Assembly (NCBI GenBank): GCA_034211275.1
Contig: JAXHTF010000019.1
Span: 1-59,503 of the forward strand
From: Acidobacteriota bacterium
Lineage (GTDB): Bacteria > Acidobacteriota > Thermoanaerobaculia > Multivoradales > JAHZIX01
Length of the DNA stretch: 59,503 nt
Direction: 5' to 3'
Shown piece after piece: positions 1 through 10,600 of this stretch; the first letter of the stretch is position 1, and every line of letters begins with the position of its first letter. A program made the translations under genes and the position numbers. The notes below the pieces were generated by a model. It was not told the DNA's origin. It did not search any database and was given only the letters and a program-made list of their open reading frames with translations.

Positions 1-1655
1 ATGTAGGCCAGGCGGTCCGCCGGGTAGGCGGGATCCAGGGGCACGTAGGCGCAGCCCGCCTGCAGGATGCCCATGAGGCCCACCACCAAGCGCTCGGAAC
101 GCTGGACGCACAGCCCCACCAGGGTGCCGGGAGTGGCGCCGGCGGCGACGATCTTGCGGGCGAGGGCCGCCGAAGCCGCCGCCAGCTCGCCATGAGAAAG
201 CGTGACCTCGCCGCAGAGCACCGCCGGGGCCTGGGGATCTTTTTCGCCGGCTCCGAAGACCAAGCTGTGGACCGTGTCCTGATCCGGATAGGAGCCGAGC
301 TCGCCGCTCCACTCCTCCAGCAGCTGCCTGCGCTCCGCCGCGGTGAGCAGGGAGAGCTCGCTCAGCCGGCGCTCCGGCTCCCGGGCCATCTCCAGCAGGA
401 GGGTCTCCAGATGTCCCAGCAGGCGGTGGATGGTGGCGTCGTCGAAGCGGCTGCGCTGGTATTCGACGATGAGGGGCAGCTGCGGCCCGGGCATGGAGCC
501 CAGGAGCAGCGGGAAGCTCGCTTCCTCGCCGATGTGGAAGCCGGAGACCGAGAGGCCCTCGGCGCCGTCCGCCAGGGATTCGTCCAGGGGATAGTTCTGG
601 AAGGAGACGGAGCTCTCGAAGAGGGGCTGGCCGCCGCCGATACCGCTCCACTGCTGGATCTTGGCCAGCGGCGTGTACTCGTATTGGCGAGCGGTGAGGC
701 GCTGGCCCTGGAGCCGGCGCAGCCAGGGCACCAGCTCTTCGTCCTCCTCCAGCCAGGCGCGCACCGGCAGGGTGTTGAGGAAGAGCCCGATCATGCCCTC
801 GACGCCGGCCAGATCCGCCGGACGGCCGGAGCCGATGGCGCCGAAGACCACGCTGTCCTCGCCGCTGTAGCGAGCCAGAAGCAGCGCCCAGGCGCCCTCC
901 ACCAGGGTGTTGACGGTGAGGCGATGGCGCACCGCCACCGCCGACAAGGACTCCGTGTCGGCGGTGGAGAGCAGGCGCCTCTCCTCGTGGCTGCCGGTGG
1001 CGTCACCGCGCCGGCGATCGACCCCCAGGGGCGTCGGGCCGGTGACGTCGGAGAGCAGACGGCGCCAGAAGCCTTCCGCCTCGTCCAGATCCTGCTGGGC
1101 CAGCCAGCGGATGTAATCCCGGAAGAGAGGATGGTGAATCTCCACCAAGGGGGAATCGTCCACCAGCGCCTGGTAGCGCTGGAGCACATCCTGGAGTACC
1201 AGCGGATAGGACCAGCCGTCGAGGATGATGTGGCTGAGGGTCCACAGGAAGAAGATCTCGTCGTCGCCCCTGCGCACCAGGGTCAGGCGCATCAGCGGCG
1301 CGGCGTCGAGCTCCACGGGCCGACGGCGATCTTCCCGCCGAAGCTCTTCGAGCCGGCGATCCTGCTCGTCCCGATCCAGCTCGGTCCAATCCTCCACCGC
1401 CACCGGTAGCTCCGCGGCGCTGTGTACCACCTGCAGCGGCTCGGCGGTGTCGCGCCAGCGGAAGGAGGTGCGCAGCATGGGAATGCCCGCCACCACATCG
1501 GCCCAGGACCGACGGAAGGCATCGACGTCGAGGGCGCCGTGGAGGGTGCAGGTGATCTGCACCAGGTAGGCCCCGGGCTCGTCCACCTCGTGAAAGAGCA
1601 TCCCCTGCTGCAGCGGCGACAGGGCGTAGATGTCGTCGACCCCGGCGCCGCCCGG
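1..1655 (-). other. Second NRPS, module 3 (partial): C(SHxxxDG)-A start
   Basis: C3 opens with YALSPLQQGMLFH (DCL type) and carries SHIILDG: the first His is Ser3240, but the second, catalytic His3241 is kept. The A3 domain begins near base 240 and is cut by the window edge before its substrate pocket, so no specificity can be read. Confidence 0.85.
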
Positions 1656-4600
1656 CGCCAGGCGGTCGAGCTCCTCCTGGGTGACCTGGGCCCAGGGGAA
1701 GTCGGAGGGCGTGAAGGCCCCCGCCGCCGGATCCAGGCAATGCTCGACAATGCGCTCCAGATGCCCTTCGAAAGAGGATTCCAGGGCCTCCAGCTCTGCC
1801 GCCTCGAGGAAGCCTTCGCGGACGATCCAATGCACCTCCAGCACCCCGTCCACCGTCGCCGCCTCCACCAGCAGACCGACGCCGCGGTCCAGAGGCGGAT
1901 CGGAATCCAGGGCCTGATCGAAGCTCAGGGCGGCGCTGGAGACCAGGGGATCGAGGACCTTCCACTGCAGGCAAACCTGGGGCGGAGTCCCGGCGGCGTC
2001 CTCGAGCCCGTGATGGCGCAGCAGGCCGTAGAACAGGCCGTCCCGGGGCGCTCCGCGATGGGCTTCTTTGGCTTCCTTGAGCAGCTCGCCCAAAGCTTCC
2101 ACCGGGGACTGGCCCGAGGCATCCTCCGGCGGTACCTCCAAAGTCAGCGGGAAGAAGATGTCGAAATGGCCCACGGAGCGGGTGAAGTCGGTCTCCAGGC
2201 TGAGGGCTTTGCGGCCGTCCACGTCCAGCCCCAGGCGCAGCCGGCGCTCCTCGCCGTGCTCCGCCAGCGCCGCCGCCAGAGCCGCCACCAGTAGTTCCAC
2301 CGGTTGCAGACGGTAGGGCTCCAGAGCCGGACCGAGAAGGCGCTCGGTGAGCTCCCGGCTGAGGCTCTGAGCTCCCGCCCGCCGCACCGCGCCGGTCACC
2401 GGCCGCTGCGGGAAGAGGGGCACTACGTCCGCCCGGGCGCGCCACCACGGCGCCTCCTGGCGAAGCTCGTCGGAGCCGCCGCGGGCCATCAACACCTCGC
2501 TCCACTGTTTGAAGGAGCCGCTCTTGGCCGGCAGCTGCACCGCGGTGGTGTCGCGGTAGTGGCGGTAGAGAGTGTCCAGATCGGCGATGAGGAAGCGCCA
2601 CGACGTGACGTCCATCCCCAGGCGGTGGGCCAGTAGCAAGAGCCGCCCGCCGCCGCTGCCATCGAGGAAAAGCAGGGCGCGGAAACCGTAGGGCCAGGCG
2701 GCGGCGACCCGCGAACGGGCGTCCTCCGCCACCTCTCCTTCGCGCTCGGAGCGCTCGGCGTCGGAGAAATCCCCAAGGTCCAGCACCTCCAGCGGGGTCA
2801 CCACATCCTCGCCGCCGAAGACCAGCTCGCCCTCGGGATTGCGGCGCAGGCGCAGGGCGTCGTGGTGCAGCTGCAGCCGCGCTACCGCCGAGGTCAGGGC
2901 CTGGGTGTCCACCGGTGCTTCCAGCCGCAACCAGCGGCCCACCACCAAGGCCTCCGGCGGGTGCTCCCCCTCCAGCAGCTCTCGCTGCACAGGCACCGGC
3001 GCCATGGTGCCGGTGACCAGCCCCTGATCCGGACCGAGGCTGGGGCTGGGCGCGTCCAGCCCCGCCAGCTCCGCCACCGTCGGATGCTCGAAGATCTGCC
3101 GCGGGCTCAGCGTGACGCCCTGGGCCTTGGCTCGGGAGACGATCTGGATCGACAGAATGGAGTCGCCACCGAGATCGAAGAAGCTGTCGTGGACGCCCAC
3201 CCGCTGGGTCTTGAGTACCGCGGCGAAGATCTCCGCCAGCAGGGTCTCGCGGCGGTTGCGGGGAGCCACGTAATCAACCCCCAGGTCACCGCGGGCGATC
3301 TCCGGCGCCGGCAGCGCCCGCCGATCCACCTTGCCGGTGGGCGACAGGGGCAGCTCCTCCAAAGGAATGAAGAGGGCCGGCACCATGTAATCCGGCAGCC
3401 GCTCCTCGGCGTAGGCCCGCAGCTCGGCGGTGGAGGGTGCCTCCTCGCCGCGCTCGGCCACGGTGTAGGCCACCAGTCGGCGGTCGCCGGGGCTGTCCTC
3501 CCGCGCCATGACCACCGCTACGCCGACCTGGGGATGGCCACCGAGGACTGCTTCGATCTCCCCCACCTCGATACGGAAACCGCGGATCTTCACCTGCTGA
3601 TCGATGCGGCCGCGGAATTCCAGCACCCCGGACGGCAGCCAGCGGGCCAGGTCGCCGGTGCGGTACCAGCGCACGCCGTCCACCTCGACGAATTTCTCCT
3701 CCGTCAGCTGGGTGCGGTTGCGGTAGCCGCGGGTGACCCCGGGGCCACTGATCCACACTTCGCCGGGGACCCCCACCGGCACCGGCACACCGAAGGCTCC
3801 CACCAGCCGCAGACCCACCCCCGGCAACGGCCGGCCGATGAGGGCCTGGTCGCCGAGATAGGGCCGGGGCACGGCGTAGCTGGCGCACACGATGGTGGCC
3901 TCGGTAGGACCGTAGAGGATCACCACCCGGGCGGCGGGGAAGACCTCCTGGGTGTCGCGGATGAGCTCCGCCGGCACCCGGTCGCCGCCGAGGAAGATGC
4001 GCCGCACGCCGGCGGTGCGGCGCTCGAAGCCGCCGGCGGCGCGCAGATCGTCCACCAGCTGGCGCATCAGCGTCGGCACGGCGTGGATCAGCGTCGCCCG
4101 CTCCAGCCGCTGCTCCAGCTGCGCCAGGTCGAGAACGTCCTGGCGGGTCTGGATCAGCACCGTACCGCCGTTGAGCAACGGCGCGAAGCATTCGAAGAGG
4201 GAGATGTCGAAGGCGAAGGAAGCCATGTAGAGCATGGCGTCGCCGGCGTGGAAGCCGAACTCCCGCCCCACCTGGGTGAGGGTGTGGGCCAGGTTGCCGT
4301 GCTCCACCTCCACCGCCTTGGGCCGGCCGGTGGTGCCGGAGGTGTAGATCAGGTAGGCCAGGTCCTCGAGACCCGGGCTATCCGGCCAGTCTTCCGACGG
4401 CAGGTCCTCCGACGGCAGGTCCCGCCACTGGGCCGCATCCGCCTCCAGATCCACCCGCACCACGCCCTCCGGCAGTGCCCGGGCGCGGTTGGGCCCGGCC
4501 AGGACCACCGGCGGCGCGCTGTCCTCGACGATGAAGTTGAGGCGGTCCTCCGGATAGGACGGATCCAGCGGCACGAAGACCCCTCCGGCCTTCCAGATCG

Positions 4601-7600
4601 CCAGGGTGCCCACCACCATGTCCAGAGAGCGGCGCACGCACAGGCCGACGGTGACCCCGGGAGCCACTCCCAGACTGCGCAGATGGCGGGCCAGGCGGTT
4701 GGCGGCGCGGTCGAGGTCGGCGTAGCTCAAGCGCTGGTTGCCCAGCTCCAACGCCAAGGCCGCCGGCCGCTGGGCCGCCTGCTGCTCGAAGAGGCGATGC
4801 ACCGGCTGGGTAACGGGGCGGCCCATGGCGGTGTCGTTCCACTCCACCAGCAGCTGCTGGGCCTCCACCTCGCTCAGCGGCGAGAGATCCCGCAGCCGCG
4901 CCCAGGGATCCTCCGCCATGGCGGTGAGCCAGCGGTCCAGCAGACCGAGCAGGCGGCGAACGCTCACCGCCTCCAGCCGCCGGGCGTCGTAGGCCAACTC
5001 CAGCCGCAGCTGATCCAGGGGATGGACCACCAGGGTCAGGCCGTAGTGGGGGCGCTCCTCGGTCCGGTAATCCTCCACCTTGATCAGCGGCGAGGCTTCC
5101 AGGGCCTTGGCCACGGGGTAGTTCTGGAACACCAGGAAGCTGTCGAAGAGGCTCTCGCCGGCGGCGAGCTGGCTCCAGCGCTGGATATCCGCCAACGCCG
5201 TGTGCTGGAACTGACGCTGCTCCGCCTGCCGCTCCTGAATCTCCCGCAACCAGCCCAGGACCGGGCGGTTGGGGGCCACCTCCACCCGCACCGGCAGGGT
5301 GTTGATGAACAGGCCGACGATGGCTTCCACCCCCGGCAGATCCGCCGGACGGCCGGCGACGGTGCCGCCGAAGACGACGTCGTCCTCGCGACTGTAGAGG
5401 CTGAGGAGCAGCGCCCAAGCACCCTGCACCAGGGTGTTGATGGTGAGCTGGCTGCGCCGGGCCAAGGCTCCCAGAGCGGCGGTGGCCTCGGCAGAGAGCT
5501 CCGCCGTCTGCTCGCCGTGGACCGGCGGTCCCGGCGGTGCCGGGCGGTCCTCCGGCAGCGGCGTCGGATCGGTGAAATCCGCCAGCTGGCGGGTCCAATA
5601 ATCCCGCGCCGCGGCGGGGTCCTGCTGCTGGAGCCAGGCGATGTAGTCGCGGTAGGGCTTGGCGGCGGGCAGCTCGACGGTCTCGCCGGTGACCCGCGCG
5701 CCGTAGCTGGCGAAGAGATCCTGGAAGAGCAGCGGCAAGCTCCAGCCGTCGAAGATGCTCTGGTGGAAGCTCCACACCAGCTGCCAGCGGTCATCGTCCA
5801 GCCGCGCCAGCAGCAGCCGCTGGAGCGGCGCCCGGTCGAGCTCGAAGCTGCTCTGACGGTCCTCCTGGAGGTATTCCTGCACCTTTTGCTCCACCGCCGG
5901 CGCCGATTCCTCGCGCCAATCCTCGATGGCGGCGGGCAGCTCGGCGCGGCGCTGTACCAGTTGTAGCGCAGCCTCCAGGCCGTCCCAGCGGAAGCTGGTG
6001 CGCAGCACCGCACGGCGCTCCATGACGTCCTGCCAGGCGCCCAGGAAGGCGTCGAGGTCCAGGTCGCCTTGGAGGCGGCAGAGCACCTGCGCCATGTAGA
6101 GGCCCGCCTGGGGAGAGTAGAGGGCGTGGAAGAGCATCCCCTTCTGCAGCGGCGAGAGGGGATAGAGATCCTCCACCTCGAAGCCCTCTTCGTCCCCTGC
6201 CCCCTCCGCCAGCAGCGCCTCCAGCTGCGGCTGGGTGAGATCGGCGCCGCCGCGAGAGATGGGGGCCTTGGCCAGGGGGAAGTCGGACGGGGTCCAGGCG
6301 CCAGCCTCGGGGCTCTTGCAGTGGTCCACCAGCTCCGCCAGGGCGTCCAGCAGCTGCTGCGCCAGCCCCTCCACGGTGCCGCGGTCATAGACCTGGGAAC
6401 CGAAGGTCCAGGCCACCTCGAGCTCGTCGTCCCGGACTCCGGCATTGATCACCAGGCGATGGCTGCGCCGCTCGCCGGGGGCCACCGGAGCGCCGATGGG
6501 AGTCTCCACCAGGCGCAGCGGCGGCTCGCCGCCCTCACCAGTCCCTGCCGCAACACGGCCGACGTAGTTGAAAAGCACCTCCGGGTGCGGCAGCTCGGCG
6601 AGGCTGCGGGCGAGGTCGGAACCTTCGTTCTCGGCGGCGGGCGGCAGAGAGCTCAACAAGCCGTGCCCCAGGCCGGCCCCGGGGATGGAGCGCAGCTGCT
6701 CCTTCACCGCCATCAGCCGCTGCCCCGGCCCCTCTGCACCGCGCAGATCCAGCAGCACCGGTACCAGAGCAGTAAACCAGCCGACGGTGCGGGAGAGGTC
6801 CAGCCCCTCCCCCATCTGCTCCTCGCGGCCGTGGGCCTCCAGCTCCACCAGCTGCAGCTCCTCGCCGGTCCAGCGGGCGAGGACTGCGCCCAGGGCGCTG
6901 AGGAGGGCGTCGTTGATGCGGGTGCGGTAGGGCTTGGGAACCTCCTGGAGCAGCGCCGTGGTGGTCTCGGCATCGAGGCGCACGGTGACGGTCTCGGCAT
7001 CACCCTCCAGATCCTCGGCGTCGTCATGATCCACCGGCAGCGTCTGCACCGCGGCGCGCTCCGGCGCCAGCCAGTAGTCCGCCTCCAGAGCCAGCGCCGG
7101 CGACGCCGCGCCCTCCGCCAGGACCTCCGCCCAGGTTTGCCAGGAGGTGGTTTTGGGCGGCAGGGCGGGTTCCTCCCCCGCCGCCAGCTTGCCGCCCGCC
7201 TCCACCAGATCCTCCAACAGGATGCGCCAGGAGACGGCGTCCACCGCCAGGTGATGGCAGGCCAGCACCAGCAGCTCGCCCGCCATCGGGTCACCGGCGC
7301 TCCGGCGGAACAGCACCGCCGAAAGCAGGCGCCCGGCGGCGATGTCCAGCCCGGCCTGCAGGCCCTGGCCCTGGCGCTCCAGGGCTGCGGCCTGATCCGC
7401 CTCCGAGAGGGCCGTCAAATCCACCACCACCGGCCCCGGCGAGGGCACCTGTCCCGGTGCCGCCAGCTCCATCTGCCAGCGGCCTTCGGCGCTGCGAAGA
7501 TAGCGGCCGCGGAGGGCGTCATGGTGCTCCAGCAGCCGCTCCAGGGCACCATCCAGCACCGCCGGCGACAGCGCCTCGGCGAGCTCCACCGCCACCGGCA

Positions 7601-10600
7601 GGGTGAAATGGTCGTAGCCATTGCGCTCGCCGTCCAAGAACCAGCGCTGGATCGGCGTCAGCGGCGTCGCTCCGGTCACCGGTCCCTGCTCGGCGCGGGC
7701 TCCTTCGCCCCCGGCCACCGCCGCCAGACCGGCGATGGTGGGATGCTCGAAGAGCTGGCGGGCGGTGATGCCCAAGCCCTCGCGGTTGGCCCGGGCGGTG
7801 ATCTGAATGCTCAGGATGGAGTCACCACCGAGCTCGAAAAAGTCGTCGTGGACGCCGACCTCCTCGAGCCCCAGCACCTGGCGCCAGATCTCCGCCAGCT
7901 GGCCTTCCAGCTCGCTGCGCGGCGCCACCCGCTCCCCGGCCACCAGCTGCGGCACCACGTCCACCTCCGGCAGCGCCCGGCGGTCGACCTTGCCGTTGGG
8001 GGAGAGGGGCAGTGCCTTGAGGGCCACGAAGCGGCTCGGCACCATGTAGTCCGGCAGCTGCCCCGCCAGGTCCTGGCGCAGCGACGGGAAGCCGGCGTCG
8101 GCGTCCTCCTCGCCCTCGTCGCTGAGGGTGAGGAAGGCCACCAGGCGGGCATCGCCGGCGGGGCCGGGACGGGCCACCACCACCGACGAGCGCACCGCCG
8201 GATGCTCCTCCAACGCCGCCTCCACCTCTCCCGGCTCGACCCGGTAGCCGCGGATCTTGAGCTGGAAGTCGGCGCGGCCGAGGAAGTCCAGCTCGCCGCC
8301 GGCGCGGTAGCGGGCGCGGTCGCCGGTGCGGTACATGCGGGCGCCGGGCTCGGCGGCGAAGGGATCCGGCACGAAGCGCTCGGCGGTGAGGTCCGGCCGC
8401 CCCAAATAGCCCCGACCGACGCCGTCGCCGGCGATGTAGAGCTGCCCCACCACCCGCGCCGCCACCGGCTGCAGATCGCTGTCGAGAACATAAAGACGGG
8501 TGTTGGCCACCGGCCGGCCGATGGGCAGCTCGTAGGCCGGAGCGTCGGCGGAGCTCAGGCGGTGCAAGCTGGAGGTGACGGTGGTCTCGGTGAGGCCGAA
8601 GACGTAGAGCAGGTCGATGCCCCAGCGCTGCCAGGCCGCCAGCCGCTCCGCCTTCGGCCGCTCGCAGCCCAGGAGCAGGAAACGCAGAGACTCCGGCGGC
8701 GTCTCGCCCCGGGCCTCGAGGTCGTGGACCCATTGATGCCAGAAGGCCGCCGGCAGCTCCAGGCCGGTGATGCGGTTGTCCGCCACCACCCGCTCCAGCT
8801 CCTGCAGCGAGAGCAGCAGATCCTCCCGGTGGAGCACCACCGCGGCCCCCGCCAGCAGGGTCGGGAAGACCTCCTCCACCACCACGTTGAAGCCCAGGGA
8901 GGCGAATTGCAGCACCCGGTCCTCGGGCTCGAGGCGGAAACGGTGCACCATGTCCAGGCTGTAGTTGACCACCGCGCGGTGGGGGATCAACACGCCCTTG
9001 GGAGCTCCGGTGGAGCCGGAGGTGTAGATGGCATAAGCGAGGTTGTCGGGCCCCGCCAAGGGCTCCGGATCCTCCTCCGAGAGCTCTGCGCCGGACTCCT
9101 CGGCAACCTGGGGGGAGATCTGCGGCAGCTGCGCCGCGGCGAGGGCCGGCAGGCGCTCCAGGACCTCGTCCCGGGCCACCAGGAGCGCCGCACCGGAAGC
9201 CTGCACCAGCCCCGCCAGACGGTCGTCGGGGTGCTCCGAGTCCAGCGGCAGGTAGGCGCCGCCGGCCTTGAGGATGCCCAACATGCCCACCAGCAGGTCC
9301 GGCGAGCGCTCGACGCACAGCCCCACCACCACCTCCGGTCCGACACCGGCGCGGCGCAGGGCGTGGGCCAGGCGGTTGGCCCGGCGGTTGAGCTCGGCGT
9401 AGGTGAGCTCGTCGGCACCGTCCACCGCCGCCGTCGCCTGCGGCGTCGAGCGCACCTGCCGCTCCACCAGCTGGTGCAGGTTGAGGTCCCGGGGGTACTC
9501 GGTGACGCTGGCGTTCCACTCCACCTCCAGCTGGTGGCGCTCGCCGTCGGTGAGATGACTCCACTCCCGCACCGGCCGGTGGGGATCCACCACCGCCTGC
9601 TGCAGCAGATGTTCCAGGTGCCGGAGCAACCGGCGGGCGGCGTCGGCGGAGACCCGGCGCAGATCGTGCTCCACCTTCAGGGCCATGGCCGGACCGGGGA
9701 TGGCCACCACCATGATGGGGAAGCCGGGATCCTCGTGAATCTGGAAGCCCTGGAAGCCGAGGCTGCCGGTGTGCTCCGCCAGGGCTTCGTCGAGGGGATA
9801 GTTCTGGAAGCTGAGGCAGGTCTCGAAGAGCGGCTGGCCGGCGGTGACGTCGCTCCAGCGCTGGATCTCCACCAGCGGTGTGTACTCGTATTGGCGCGCG
9901 TCCAGCTGCTCCCCCTGGAGCTTCTGCAGCCAGGTTACCAGCGGCGTGTCGGGCTCCACCGCCACCCGTACCGGCAGGGTGCTGACGAACATGCCGATCA
10001 TCCCCTCGACCCCCGGAAGAGCGGCGGGGCGGCCGGATCCGATGCTGCCGAAGACCACCTCCCGGCGGCCGCTGTAGCGCGCCAGCAGCAGGCCCCAGAC
10101 CCCCTCCACCACCGCCGCCGCGGTGAGGTTGTGGCTCGCCGCCAGTGCGTTGATGCGACTGGAGAGCTCGGTGCCGAGATCCAGGTGCACCTCGGCGTAG
10201 GGCTCATCATCCTCCGCCGGGGCCTCGGCGACGCCGTCGATGCCCAGGGGCGTGGGCTCTTCGATGCCCTGCAGGCGGCGGCGCCAATATTCTTTGGCGC
10301 GGTCCAGATCCTGGCGGCGCAGCCAGGCGATGTAGTCGCGGAACGGCCGGCGCTCTGGAAGCTGGGGTTGGGGAAGCTGGGGTTGGGGAAGCTGGGGTTG
10401 GGGAAGCTGGGGTTGGGGAAGCTGGGGTTGGGGAAGCTCCGGCTCGGGAGCGCCCGCCACCGCCGTCTCGTAGAGGGCGATGACCTCCTCCAGCACCAGC
10501 GGATAGGACCATCCGTCGAGCAGCAGATGATGCAGGCTCCACAGGAAGCGGTACTCCTCCTCCGCCACTCGCACCAGGGTCAGCCGCATCAGCGGCGGAC

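Noticed and set aside
10357-10446. CRISPR-like repeat
   Set aside because: Contiguous 15-bp units without spacers, inside a reading frame; it is a minisatellite.
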